NCBI GenBank assembly: GCA_964509885.1
Contig: CAZDZL010000001.1
Location: 62,001-126,000 of the forward strand
Length of the DNA: 64,000 nucleotides
Reading direction: 5' to 3'
From: Palsa-1447 sp964509885
GTDB lineage: Bacteria > Verrucomicrobiota > Verrucomicrobiia > Opitutales > Opitutaceae
Below are positions 43,333-56,338 of the stretch, piece after piece. A model generated the notes under the pieces. That model saw only the letters and a list, made by a program, of their open reading frames with translations. It did no database searches and had not been told where the DNA came from. Position numbers and translations under genes: made by a program. The number at the start of each line of letters is the position of its first letter. Position 1 is the stretch's first letter.

Positions 43333-43341
43333 AGCCCCCCC

Positions 43342-44817
43342 GTGATCGACAGCTTCCGAGCCACCCGCTGGATACGAACGCTGAACCTGGCGCTCCAGGC
43401 CGTGCTCATCCTGACGCTGGTGGGCGGCCTCAACTTCCTGGCGAGGAGCCATTCCTGGGGGCGGCTCGACCTCACGCGCTACCGCCGCTTCTCGCTCTCG
43501 GCGGAGACTCTCGCCTACCTGCGCGACCTCCCGCTGCCGATCCACATCGTGGTCACCTCGAGCGCCCAGACGGAGGACGACCCCGAGATCAAGGGCCTGC
43601 TGAGCGAGTACGTCTACTCGACCGAGGGCAACCCGGCGGGCCGCATCTCCGTCGAGTACGTCGACCTCTACGAGGACCGTCGAAAGACGGAGAAGTACGG
43701 CGTCGACAAGCCCGGGCTCGTTCTCCTCATGTGCGGCGACAGGAGGCGCGTCCTCACCCCCGACCTCATGTACCGGTGGGAGAACAAGGTCCGCAAGGAC
43801 TTCATCGGGGAGCAGTCCGTCACGGCGGCCATCCTCGACGTCTCCAACCCCGACCGCAAAAAGATCTACTTCCTCGTGGGCCACGGCGAGCTCCGGCCCG
43901 ACGACGTCGACCCGGCTCACGGGCTCTCCATGGCGCGGGACGAGCTGATCCAGCGCAACTACGACGTCGGGACCCTCGAGCTGGCCGCGGCGCGCAAGAT
44001 ACCCGCCGACACCGCGCTCCTCGTGAGCGCCTGGCCGCGCGAGCCCTTCACGCCCTTCGAGCAGGAGCTCCTGCGCCAGTACCTCGGGGCGGGCGCCGGC
44101 AAGCTGATTCTCTTCCTCGCCCCCTTCACGCAGTCGGGCCTCAAGGACCTGATGATCGACGACTGGGGCGTCCTTGTGGACGACGACATCATCCTGGACC
44201 CCGCGTCCGACAGCCTCACGGAGGAGGGCGACCTCATCATCCGCGCGTACACCCCCCACCCGATCACCCAGGCCTTGATCGACTACAAGGAGGTCCTCAC
44301 GCTGGGCAGGGCGCGCAGCGTGAGGCCGCTGCCGGGGCGGCCGGCTGGCGCGGGCCTCACCGTCGTCACGCTGGCGGCCACCTCGAAGTCGGCGTGGGGA
44401 GAGATCAACGAGGCCCAGCGCGGCATACAGCCCTTCACGGCGGGGATCGACATCAAGGGCCTTCCCCAGATGTCGCCGCCCGACCGGCTCGGGGTCGCCG
44501 TCGCCTCGGAGCGCGTCCCGGTGCAGGGGGACCTCCCGTTCAGCGTCCCAGGCGGCAAGCTGGTCGTCATCGGCACGGGGGACCTGATCTCGAACGCGCG
44601 GATATCGACCACGGGCGAGGAGCAGCTCTTCCTCGGCGCGGTCAACTGGACGGTGGGCCGCGACGCCTCGCTCAACGTCCCGGCCCGCCCCATCGAGCGC
44701 TTCTCCCTTTCGCTCAGCGCCGGGGACCTGGCCCACCTGCGCTACACGCTCATGCTCGCCCTCCCCGGCATTGCCGCCCTGCTGGGAATCGCCGTATACT
44801 GGGCCCGGCGTAACTAG
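43342..44817 (+). CDS. GldG-family ABC auxiliary protein
   Basis: 491 residues from GTG 43342. A single N-terminal membrane helix (LNLALQAVLILTLVGGLNFLA) is followed by the GldG-type exported domain with RYRRFSLSAETLAYL, VEYVDLYEDRRKTEKYGV and KIYFLVGHGELRPDD. A second membrane helix lies at the C-terminus (LPGIAALLGIAVYWARR). Such proteins sit on the outer side of the membrane and work with the GldA/GldF pair. It is followed after 22 bp by the DUF4340 gene. Confidence 0.87.
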   Translation: MIDSFRATRWIRTLNLALQAVLILTLVGGLNFLARSHSWGRLDLTRYRRFSLSAETLAYLRDLPLPIHIVVTSSAQTEDDPEIKGLLSEYVYSTEGNPAGRISVEYVDLYEDRRKTEKYGVDKPGLVLLMCGDRRRVLTPDLMYRWENKVRKDFIGEQSVTAAILDVSNPDRKKIYFLVGHGELRPDDVDPAHGLSMARDELIQRNYDVGTLELAAARKIPADTALLVSAWPREPFTPFEQELLRQYLGAGAGKLILFLAPFTQSGLKDLMIDDWGVLVDDDIILDPASDSLTEEGDLIIRAYTPHPITQALIDYKEVLTLGRARSVRPLPGRPAGAGLTVVTLAATSKSAWGEINEAQRGIQPFTAGIDIKGLPQMSPPDRLGVAVASERVPVQGDLPFSVPGGKLVVIGTGDLISNARISTTGEEQLFLGAVNWTVGRDASLNVPARPIERFSLSLSAGDLAHLRYTLMLALPGIAALLGIAVYWARRN

Positions 44818-44839
44818 AATCCCGCGCCGACCCACCGAA

Positions 44840-46714
44840 ATGCGCTCCAAAGTCACACTCGTCCTGCTCTTCCTGAACGTCGCGCTGTTCTTCTTCATCT
44901 TCTACTTCGAGCGCGACTGGCGGGTCGAGCGCGCCTCGCAGGAGGCGCGCCACCGGGTCCTCGGGGTCGAGGCCGCCGACATCCGAAGCCTCGCGGTCAC
45001 CGGGACGGCGCCCGGGTCGAGCTTCAGCCTTGAGAAGAGGGGCGACGCCTGGTTCCTGACGAAGCCCGTCGAGTGGCCCGCGAACCCGGTCGCGGTCAGC
45101 CACATCCTCAACGAGCTGCAGGTCCTCGAGAACGTCGCGAGCTTCAGCACGCGCGACCTCGACAAGAACGGGCAGAAGCTCGCCGACTACGGGCTGGACC
45201 AGCCGAAGCTCACGCTCGCCTTCTCCTCGGGCGACGAGGGGTCCGCGGGCTCGGGGCGCACCACGGTGCTCCGGATCGGCGACACGGTGAAGGTCGGGGA
45301 CCACCTCTACCTTCTCTCGTCGGACGGCGAGAAGATCCACGTCGTCAGCCGCTCCCTTGCCGACAGCCTCTCCATCCCGTTCGACCAGCTCCGCTCGGAC
45401 GTCATCTTCTCCATCCAGGCATTCGAGGCCCGATCGCTAAACCTGCAGACCGCCTCGCCGTCGAGCGTCCGGGTCCGCCTCGACAAGGAGGGCAGCCGCT
45501 GGCTCTTCAGGACGCCCGTGAACGCGCGGGCGGGAAAGAACGCAACCGACCTGGCGATCAACGCGCTCGACGCGCTGCGCGTGAGCGCGTTCGTGCTGCA
45601 GAACCCGCCCGCGACCCTGCCGTCCGCCGCCCCGGCCCTGCGGGTCACGCTCGAGGGGAACAACCGGCACGAGACCCTCTTCGTCGGCGCGGCGGCGGAG
45701 GGCGCCGACCGGTACTTCGCGCAGCTCGAGGACCGGAGCGCCGTCTTCACCGTCGCGATCCCCATCGAGCTCATGAACCTGCTGCGCAACTCCGCGGACG
45801 AGCTGCGCGACCGCCACATCCTGGACTTCGATGCGACCGCCGTCACGTCGATCGCGCTCTCCGCCCTGAACCAGCCCGAGATCGCGCTGCAGCGACTCGA
45901 GTCCCCGGCCGCGGGCCACGACACGGGCTGGCAGATCCTGCGGCGAGGCGGCGGCGCCCAGGCGTCGCAGCCGCTCGCCGCCGACACGGGGGCCGTGCAG
46001 CGCCTCCTCGGACGCCTGGAGACGCTCTCCGCCCTCAAGTTTCAGAGCGACGCGCCCACCAACGCCGACATCGAGGAGTGGGGGTTCAACCGGCCCGAGC
46101 GCGAGATCGCGCTGACCCTCGGGGGAACGCCGGCCACCCAGGTGACGCTCCAGCTCGGCCTGCCGACGAAGCGCGAGAACGTCGCCTACGCCCGGATAGC
46201 CGGCCTCCCCTCCGTGTACGCGGTGGAGCCCGACATCCTCAAGGACACGAGCGCCTCGCCGCTCGCGTGGCGCGAGCGCCTCCTGAGCTCCCTGCCCGCG
46301 TCGGCCAAGATAACGTCCCTCTCCCTGGCCAACGCCGGCGACAACTCGGTCGTCTACGCGCACAAGCTCGCCGACGGCGAGACGTGGGACGCCGCGCTCG
46401 CGGCCGAGACCGCGCCGCGCCGGGAGGCGATCACGGCCGTGCTCGCCCAGCTGCGCGCGCTGCGGGCGGCAAGCTTCGTCCAGGACGGCTTCCCCGACAA
46501 GGTCCTCGCCGCCGGCGAGATGCGCCCGTGGAAATACCGCCTCGACGCGACCGTGCTCCTGCCGGGCGGGGCCGGGCAGGTGAACACGATGACCCTCTGG
46601 TTCGCGGAGCGCAGCGGCGGCGCCGAACAACTCGCCGGCTCGAAGGACTTCGGGGCGGTCTTCGCGATAGAGCAGCCGCTGGTGGACGCACTCTTCGCGC
46701 TCACGCAGCCCTGA
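44840..46714 (+). CDS. DUF4340 domain-containing protein
   Basis: 624 residues from ATG 44840. An N-terminal anchor (VTLVLLFLNVALFFFIFYFE) is followed by repeats of the DUF4340 type, for example FSLEKRGDAWFLTKPVEWPA, DLDKNGQKLADYGLDQPKLTL, VLRIGDTVKVGDHLYLLSSD and EWGFNRPEREIALTL. DUF4340 proteins are regularly encoded after GldG-like proteins and are thought to be exported, beta-rich partners of that ABC system. Its stop is 4 bp before the AsmA-like gene. Confidence 0.87.
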   Translation: MRSKVTLVLLFLNVALFFFIFYFERDWRVERASQEARHRVLGVEAADIRSLAVTGTAPGSSFSLEKRGDAWFLTKPVEWPANPVAVSHILNELQVLENVASFSTRDLDKNGQKLADYGLDQPKLTLAFSSGDEGSAGSGRTTVLRIGDTVKVGDHLYLLSSDGEKIHVVSRSLADSLSIPFDQLRSDVIFSIQAFEARSLNLQTASPSSVRVRLDKEGSRWLFRTPVNARAGKNATDLAINALDALRVSAFVLQNPPATLPSAAPALRVTLEGNNRHETLFVGAAAEGADRYFAQLEDRSAVFTVAIPIELMNLLRNSADELRDRHILDFDATAVTSIALSALNQPEIALQRLESPAAGHDTGWQILRRGGGAQASQPLAADTGAVQRLLGRLETLSALKFQSDAPTNADIEEWGFNRPEREIALTLGGTPATQVTLQLGLPTKRENVAYARIAGLPSVYAVEPDILKDTSASPLAWRERLLSSLPASAKITSLSLANAGDNSVVYAHKLADGETWDAALAAETAPRREAITAVLAQLRALRAASFVQDGFPDKVLAAGEMRPWKYRLDATVLLPGGAGQVNTMTLWFAERSGGAEQLAGSKDFGAVFAIEQPLVDALFALTQP

Positions 46715-46718
46715 ACGG

Positions 46719-49502
46719 ATGGCCTCCGCGACAAAGAGGCGCTGCCTTGCGGTTGCCCGGGCCTGCGCCACGTGCCTCGGCACGCTGGCGCTGTGGACGC
46801 TCTGGCTCGGCCTCGTCCTGCTGCTCGGCTTCCAGGCCTACATCGCCTCGGTGAACGAGCTTCGGGTCCCGAGGTTCATCCTGCACTCGATCGAGGGCCA
46901 CCTCGCCGAGTCCGGGGTCTCGGTCAAGTTCGGACGGGCGACCTTCGACCCCTCGGGCCGGATCCTGCTCACCAAGGCGCGCTTCAGGCTGGAATCGTTC
47001 GCCGAGCCGGTCATCACGGCGGACGCGATCTACCTGCGCCTGGACCCGTGGGCCCTCGTCGAGCGGCGCTTCGAGGCGAGGGAGATCCGCGCGATCGGCG
47101 CCAACCTCTTCATACCGGCGATGCTCTCGTCCTCGGGGAGGGCGGAGAAGATCGTCCAGGACCTGGACGCCGGGTTCTCCCTCACCTCCCGGGGGGACGA
47201 ATTCTCGGTCGACTACCTGAGCTGCCGCCTGGGCGGCCTGCTCGTCACCGCGCGCGGGCAGGTCAACGCGGGCACGGTCGCCCGCAACAGCGCCGGGACG
47301 GAGTCGCTGCCCCTGGCCGAGTTCCTGTCCAAGAACTACGTGGCCCTCAGCCGCGAGGTCTCCAGGGCTGAGGCGCAGATCGCGGGCCTCGACGGCGCCG
47401 GGGTCGTCGCGGTCCTCACCCCGTCCGACACGCGCGGCGCGGTCGTGAGCGCCGAGCTTTTCGCGGACAGCCTGAGGATGCCCGAGCCCGTCGCAGTCGA
47501 GGCCGAGCGGATCCATGCGAGGTGCCGCTTCCCGCTGCTGGGCGGGGCGCCCCTGATGACGGCGGCCTACGCGAGCGCGGAGAGCCTGCGGGTCGCCGGA
47601 AAGGTCGCGGCGACGGGGGTCCTCGCGCGCACGCGCGGGATCCTCAACGTCGACACGCTGTCCTTCGACACGAGGCAGGTGGAGGTCACGGCCGGATCGG
47701 TCGCGATGGCGGGCCATTCCGTCCTGGCCCCGCTCGCGAGCGTCGTCCCCGGCACCGGGCGGGCGTTCTCCGCCGAGTTGACGGCTATGCTCCTCGGGCG
47801 CGTCGTCTGGGCGGCCGGCGACGTGGACCTGGCCGCGAAGTCGGCCGACGTGACCTTCGACGGGTCGTTCTCGCCCGGTCTCATCGAGGCGCTCTCGGCG
47901 CACACCGGCGTGGCCATCCGGCGCTTCGCGGACCTGACGGAGCCCCTCCAGGCCGCCGGGCGCGTGCGCCTCGCCCCGGGATGGGCCTTCAGGGACGTGA
48001 AGGCGCGCGTGGACACGCGCAACTTCACCGCCTACCTCGTGAGGTTCGACGAGGCGCGGGGCAACGTGTCGTTCGACGGGACGCATTTCGCGGCCACGGA
48101 CGCCGTGGTGGTGAGCGGCGACAACCTCGCCCTGGGCTCCTACGAGCAGAACTTCTCGACGCTGGAGTTCCGGTACCTGCTGACCGGCAGGCTGCGGCCC
48201 CTCGACATCTCGCCGTGGTTCGGGGGCGACTGGTGGCCGGGCATCTTCAGGAACTTCGAGTTCCCCACGCGGCCGCCCGACGCCACGATCGACGTGCGCG
48301 GCCGCTACGCGAAGGGCCGGCACTTCGCCGTGTTCGGGTACGCGGACTCGGCCAACCCCGTGCTGCGGGGCGTGCCCTTCGACCGCGCCCGCGTGCTGCT
48401 TTACGTCGACCAGGACGCGTGCGACGGGCTCGACATCACGCTCGACCGGGGGACGGGGACAGCCCAAGGCTCCTTCAAGCTGTCGACCGAGCCCGAGCAG
48501 GGCAACTGGAGCCGGTTTGACATCGACGCGACGGCGTCGATCGACCCGTCGCCCATAGGCAGGCTCCTGCCGCCGGAAGCGGCGGCCGCGATCGCGGCCT
48601 TCTCGTTCGACCAGCCGCCCGCGATCTCGATCAACGGCCACTTCAGCGGCCCCGCGGCGCCGGACGGCTCGACCAGCTCGCTCCACACGGAGGTCCGCTC
48701 GGCGTCCGGCTTCCGGGTGCACGGCGTGGCGTTCGACAAGGCCTCGTTCAAGATCGACCTCAAGGGCGACGACATCGCCGTCAGGGACGTCGACGCGGGC
48801 TTCGCGGGCGGCTCCGTCACCGCCTCGGCCGACGTGACGGGCGCGGGCGACGCGAGGCGCCTGCGCTTCAGGGCGTCCCTCTCGGGGGCCAGCCTTGGCC
48901 AGGCCGCCTCCGCGGCCGAGGGCTACGTGGTCTCGGCGCCGCAGGGAAGCTCCACCGCGCTCGACACCTTCGCCAAGGACAAGTCGGGCGTGCGGCTCGA
49001 CCTCAACGCCTCGGCCGAGGGCCGGCCCGGGGAGCTCGCCACCTTCGCGGGCGAGGGCAACGTCCAGATCCAGGGGTCGACGCTGGGCGAGTTGTCGCTC
49101 CTCGGGGGCCTCTCCAAGGTCCTCAAGTTCCCGGAGCTTCGCTTCACCCAGGCTCGGGCCTCGTTCAAGATCGGGGACGCCTCGCTCAGCTTCCCAGACC
49201 TGAGCGTCATCGGGGCCAACTCGGCGATCCGTGCGAAGGGCACGTACTCGATCGACCGCCGCATGCTGGACTTCTCGGCCACGATTTACCCCTTCATGGA
49301 GAGCAAGTCGCTCCTGCAGGTCTTCAACGCGATCTCCGCTCCCCTGTCGGCGATGCTCCGCGTGAGGCTCACCGGGAGCATCGACAAGCCCACGTGGAGG
49401 CTCGCCTACAGCCCCCTCAGCCTGCTGCGGGTGGGCGACGTGAAGACGGATTCCGAGGACAGGCCGGCACAGCCCGCCCCGCTGGCCAATCCCCCTCCCT
49501 GA
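46719..49502 (+). CDS. AsmA/DUF3971-like giant exported protein
   Basis: 927 residues. One N-terminal membrane helix (LALWTLWLGLVLLLGFQAYI) is followed by a very long, beta-rich chain that would lie in the periplasm. ILLTKARFRLESFAEPVITA near the N-terminus and the last third (VQIQGSTLGELSLLGGLSKV, then SFKIGDASLSFPDLSVIGAN and LRVRLTGSIDKPTWRLAYSP) match the AsmA-like C-terminal pattern. Such proteins are probable bridges for lipids between the inner and outer membranes. Co-directional with the Gld-like operon and only 4 bp from it, so it is likely in the same transcript. Confidence 0.82.
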   Translation: MASATKRRCLAVARACATCLGTLALWTLWLGLVLLLGFQAYIASVNELRVPRFILHSIEGHLAESGVSVKFGRATFDPSGRILLTKARFRLESFAEPVITADAIYLRLDPWALVERRFEAREIRAIGANLFIPAMLSSSGRAEKIVQDLDAGFSLTSRGDEFSVDYLSCRLGGLLVTARGQVNAGTVARNSAGTESLPLAEFLSKNYVALSREVSRAEAQIAGLDGAGVVAVLTPSDTRGAVVSAELFADSLRMPEPVAVEAERIHARCRFPLLGGAPLMTAAYASAESLRVAGKVAATGVLARTRGILNVDTLSFDTRQVEVTAGSVAMAGHSVLAPLASVVPGTGRAFSAELTAMLLGRVVWAAGDVDLAAKSADVTFDGSFSPGLIEALSAHTGVAIRRFADLTEPLQAAGRVRLAPGWAFRDVKARVDTRNFTAYLVRFDEARGNVSFDGTHFAATDAVVVSGDNLALGSYEQNFSTLEFRYLLTGRLRPLDISPWFGGDWWPGIFRNFEFPTRPPDATIDVRGRYAKGRHFAVFGYADSANPVLRGVPFDRARVLLYVDQDACDGLDITLDRGTGTAQGSFKLSTEPEQGNWSRFDIDATASIDPSPIGRLLPPEAAAAIAAFSFDQPPAISINGHFSGPAAPDGSTSSLHTEVRSASGFRVHGVAFDKASFKIDLKGDDIAVRDVDAGFAGGSVTASADVTGAGDARRLRFRASLSGASLGQAASAAEGYVVSAPQGSSTALDTFAKDKSGVRLDLNASAEGRPGELATFAGEGNVQIQGSTLGELSLLGGLSKVLKFPELRFTQARASFKIGDASLSFPDLSVIGANSAIRAKGTYSIDRRMLDFSATIYPFMESKSLLQVFNAISAPLSAMLRVRLTGSIDKPTWRLAYSPLSLLRVGDVKTDSEDRPAQPAPLANPPP

Positions 49503-49567
49503 CACGGTGATGGGGAATTGCGGAGCGGGGCGCGAGGGGGCGCCAACTGCGTAAATCCCGTGGTCCG

Positions 49568-49615
49568 AAACACATTGCCCCGGGTCTGGCTAGGCGCTTA
49601 ATTCGTCCGGTCCGC

Positions 49616-49642
<27 letters not shown>
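49568..49642 (+). repeat. 16-bp direct repeat spanning the start of the CHASE kinase gene
   Basis: AAACACATTGCCCCGG occurs at 49568-49583 and again at 49627-49642, 59 bp apart. The second copy is inside the first codons of the gene at 49616, and the first is in its leader. The TTGCCC of the first copy could serve as a -35 box. Confidence 0.6.
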
Positions 49643-53555
<3,913 letters not shown>

Positions 53556-53566
<11 letters not shown>

Positions 53567-54740
53567 CCAAGGCGGCCAGCTCCCGGATCTCGCCCGCGCG
53601 AGACGGCTCGGCGGCGAGGTTGCGCAGCTCGAGCGGATCCTCCGCGAGGTCGAGGAAGAGCCAGGGCGAGCGATCAGAACCCAGGACCAGCTTGCGTGAG
53701 GCGGTCCGCACCCCCGACCACGCCCGGTCGCACTGGTCCGGCAGGCTTACGACGGAGGGCATCGAGATCCGGGCGGGGCCCCCAGGCGCCACCGGGACCC
53801 GGCCCTCGGCCAGGGCGGCGACCATCGCCGGCACGTCGAGGAGCGAGACCGGGGACGGGTCGCGGCCGCGGGCGCCCGGGAAACGCAGGAGCAGCGGCAC
53901 CCGGATGCTCTCCTCGTGGGGCCAGCCCTTGCGGAAGAGGCCGTGGGAGCCGTGCATGTCGCCGTGGACGGAGGTGGCGATGACCGCGGTGTCCCCGGGC
54001 AGCCCCGCCACGAGGCGCCCCATGGAGCGGTCGGTCGCCTCGATGTGCGCATAGTACCCCGAGAGGTCGCGCCTGGCGCGCGCGGCGGCCCCCGCGGGGA
54101 CGTTGGCGCGCAGCGGGACCAATCCGGGGTCCGCGGGGGCGACCCCGGCGGCGGGGTCGGCGTAGGGCGGATGCGGCGCCTCGAGGCTCACCACGGCGAA
54201 CCACGGGCCCGCTTTCGCGCGCAGCACCTCGGCGGCGCGGGCGCAGACGACGTCGCTCTGGTATCCCTCGAATCGCGTGGGCTTCGGCAGCCGGGTCCCG
54301 TGCAGCCACGGATCGTTGAGGAGGAACCCGCTCTCGAACCCCTCCCAGAAGCTGAAGCCGCCGCGGTATTCGGGCGGGACCACCGTCCTCGCGTGCTCCT
54401 CCCCGGTCAGCTTCGCCCGGCTGTCCCTCGGGGCCAGGTGCCATTTGCCGAAGAAGGCCGTCTGGTAGCCGCGCTCGCCCATCGCGTGGGCGATTGTCCT
54501 CGTCCCCGGGGGAAGCGGGTCGAAGTAGTCCCGGACGCCGTTTTCCGGGGACGCGACGCCCGTCAGCAGCGCCGCCCGCGCAAAGGGGCCGAAGGGGTGC
54601 GGCGTGACGGCCTGCGCGAAGTCCAGCCCCTGCGCCGCGAGAGCGTCCAGGAAGGGCGTGCGCGCGCCCGGGTCCCCGGCATAGCCGCACGCCTGCGCCC
54701 GCCACTGCGTGGTCACGAGGAGCAGGATGTTCGGGGGCAT
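53556..54740 (-). CDS. Sulfatase-family protein lacking catalytic residues (pseudo-enzyme)
   Basis: 394 residues from ATG 54740. The sulfatase scaffold is plain: NILLLVTTQWRAQACGYAGD, ARAALLTG, AFFGKWHL, HGDMHGSHGLFRKG and ESIRVPLLLRFPG. The key residues are gone. The two metal-binding aspartates after strand one are T10 and T11, the cysteine converted to formylglycine is G51 (GPFAR in place of CxPxR), and the aspartate of the DHG motif is valine (SVHGD). It has no signal peptide. It therefore cannot hydrolyse sulfate esters in the known way and may bind a ligand or regulate. It is divergent from the gene at 54804. Confidence 0.8.
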
Positions 54741-54803
54741 CGCGGGTTGGGTTGGGTCCGGGTGTTGAGTATCCGCCGCAAGTACACAAGCTGCGGGGCT
54801 CCC

Positions 54804-55664
54804 GTGCAATCCAGCGTCGCAACGAGCCCCCGGTGGTGGCTGTGGCCCACGATCCTCTCGCTCGACGCTCCGGCGGTCGTCGTCCTCTGGCAGCGGCTCA
54901 TCGCGGGGAGCGCCTCCGTGGAGGCGCGGGCGCCCGAGGCCGTCGTCCTCGGCTTCTCGGTCTGGCTCTCCTACGCCGCCGACCGCTGGATCGAGGGATG
55001 GCGTCTCGTGCCGGGCAGCATCCTCACGCATCGGCACCGCTTCCACCAGAGGTGGCGGTGGCCGCTCCTGGCCGTGTGGGCCGCCGTCCTTTTCCTCGAC
55101 GTCCTCGAGGCCTTCCGGGGCCTGACGCGCCGCGAGCTCGGCGCCGGCGCGCTCCTCCTCTTGCCGGTAGCGGCCTACCTGCTCTCCCACCAGCTTGTCC
55201 ACAGGCGCAGCCCCTGGCGTGCGCCAAAGGAGGCCTGCGTCGCGGTGCTCCTCTCCGCCGGCGCGGCGGTGTTCGCCGTGAGCCGGCCCGGCGCGGACCT
55301 CATGGGGATCGCGGCCCCCCTGGCGCTCTTCGCCCTGCTCTGCTTCTCGAACTGCGCGCTGATATCGGTGTGGGAGGACGAGGTCGACCGGGTCCATGGC
55401 CAGACCTCCCTGGCGCTCCAATTTGGAGGCGCAGCCGCGCTCGCAAACGCACTACCGTGGGCGATCGCCGCCGTGGCGGCGGCAGTCTGGATCGCCGGCG
55501 TGCCCCACGCCCGCGCGGCCGCCGCGTGCGCCGCGGCGAGCGGCTCCCTCCTGGGTCTGGTTGCCCTGGCGGAGGCACGCATCGGACGAGTCCGCGCCCG
55601 CGTCCTGGCGGATGTCGCCCTGATGACACCCGCCGCCCTCCTGCTTCTGCGGGCCGCCGGATGA
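54804..55664 (+). CDS. Polytopic membrane protein, distantly UbiA-like
   Basis: About 286 residues from GTG 54804 (GTG 54762 is an in-frame alternative). There are eight or so membrane segments. The first cytoplasmic loop is FSVWLSYAADRWIEGWRLVP, followed by HRHRFHQRWRW, which recalls the aspartate-rich first loop of UbiA prenyltransferases. A second loop, CALISVWEDEVDRVHGQTSL, also carries acidic residues in the right place for metal binding. This resemblance is weak and the function is open. Its stop overlaps the methyltransferase start by 4 bases, so the two probably modify the same lipid or carrier. Confidence 0.65.
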   Translation: MQSSVATSPRWWLWPTILSLDAPAVVVLWQRLIAGSASVEARAPEAVVLGFSVWLSYAADRWIEGWRLVPGSILTHRHRFHQRWRWPLLAVWAAVLFLDVLEAFRGLTRRELGAGALLLLPVAAYLLSHQLVHRRSPWRAPKEACVAVLLSAGAAVFAVSRPGADLMGIAAPLALFALLCFSNCALISVWEDEVDRVHGQTSLALQFGGAAALANALPWAIAAVAAAVWIAGVPHARAAAACAAASGSLLGLVALAEARIGRVRARVLADVALMTPAALLLLRAAG

Positions 55665-56338
55665 GAGCGGGCCGCAGCGGATTCGACCGGCTCGCGGTGT
55701 GCTACCGCGCGCTGGAACTCGCAGCCTTCGGGCGCGACCTCGAGCGCGCGCGGTTCGCCTTCCTGGACAGGCTCGCCCCGTGCCGCGACATTCTCCTTCT
55801 CGGGGAGGGCGACGGCCGGTGCGCCCAGCGCCTGGCGCGGATCGCCCCGCTGGCGAGGATCCTGTGCGTCGACTCGAGCCCCGGGATGATCGAGCGCGCC
55901 CGCTCGAGGCTGCCGGAGGCAGATCGCTCCCGGGTCACCTTCACCTGCGCGGACGCCCTGTCGTTCGCGCCGGAACCGGGGACCTTTGACGCCGCCTTGA
56001 CCTTCTTCTTCCTCGACTGCTTCGATGCGGCCGGGGTCGAGGCGCTGGTCGCGCGAACCGGACTGGCGCTGCGCCCCGGCGCGCTGTGGCTCTTCGCGGA
56101 CTTCGTGATGCCGCCCAGGGGGGCCGCCCGCCTGCGCGCGCGGGCGTGGCTGGCCGTCCTCTACGGCTTCTTTCGCCTCGGAACGGGGCTCAAGGTCTCG
56201 TCTCTCCCCCCTTCCGAGGGGATCCTGGAGGGGGCCGGCTGGACCAGGGTCGCCGGCATGGACCTCCAGCGCGGGCTTGTTCGCAGCTGCGTGTACCGCC
56301 GGAACTTGCCTATTGCAGCTCCGGCGGCATCTGCATGA
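55661..56338 (+). CDS. Class I SAM-dependent methyltransferase
   Basis: 225 residues from ATG 55661, overlapping the upstream stop by 4 bases. Motif I reads ILLLGEGDGRCAQRLA, followed by ILCVDSSPGMIERARSRLPE and FTCADALSFAPEPGTFDAAL. The region DFVMPPRGAARLRARAWLAVL precedes a C-terminal part of the ubiquinone/menaquinone methyltransferase kind. The last 29 bp overlap the convergent coiled-coil gene. With the UbiA-like neighbour it may act in modification of an isoprenoid or lipid. Confidence 0.78.
   Translation: MRAGRSGFDRLAVCYRALELAAFGRDLERARFAFLDRLAPCRDILLLGEGDGRCAQRLARIAPLARILCVDSSPGMIERARSRLPEADRSRVTFTCADALSFAPEPGTFDAALTFFFLDCFDAAGVEALVARTGLALRPGALWLFADFVMPPRGAARLRARAWLAVLYGFFRLGTGLKVSSLPPSEGILEGAGWTRVAGMDLQRGLVRSCVYRRNLPIAAPAASA

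Noticed and set aside
46701..49505. Open frame of 934 codons antisense to the AsmA-like gene
   Set aside because: The translation is charged and compositionally biased with no family resemblance. The plus-strand gene has a membrane anchor and AsmA-like segments.
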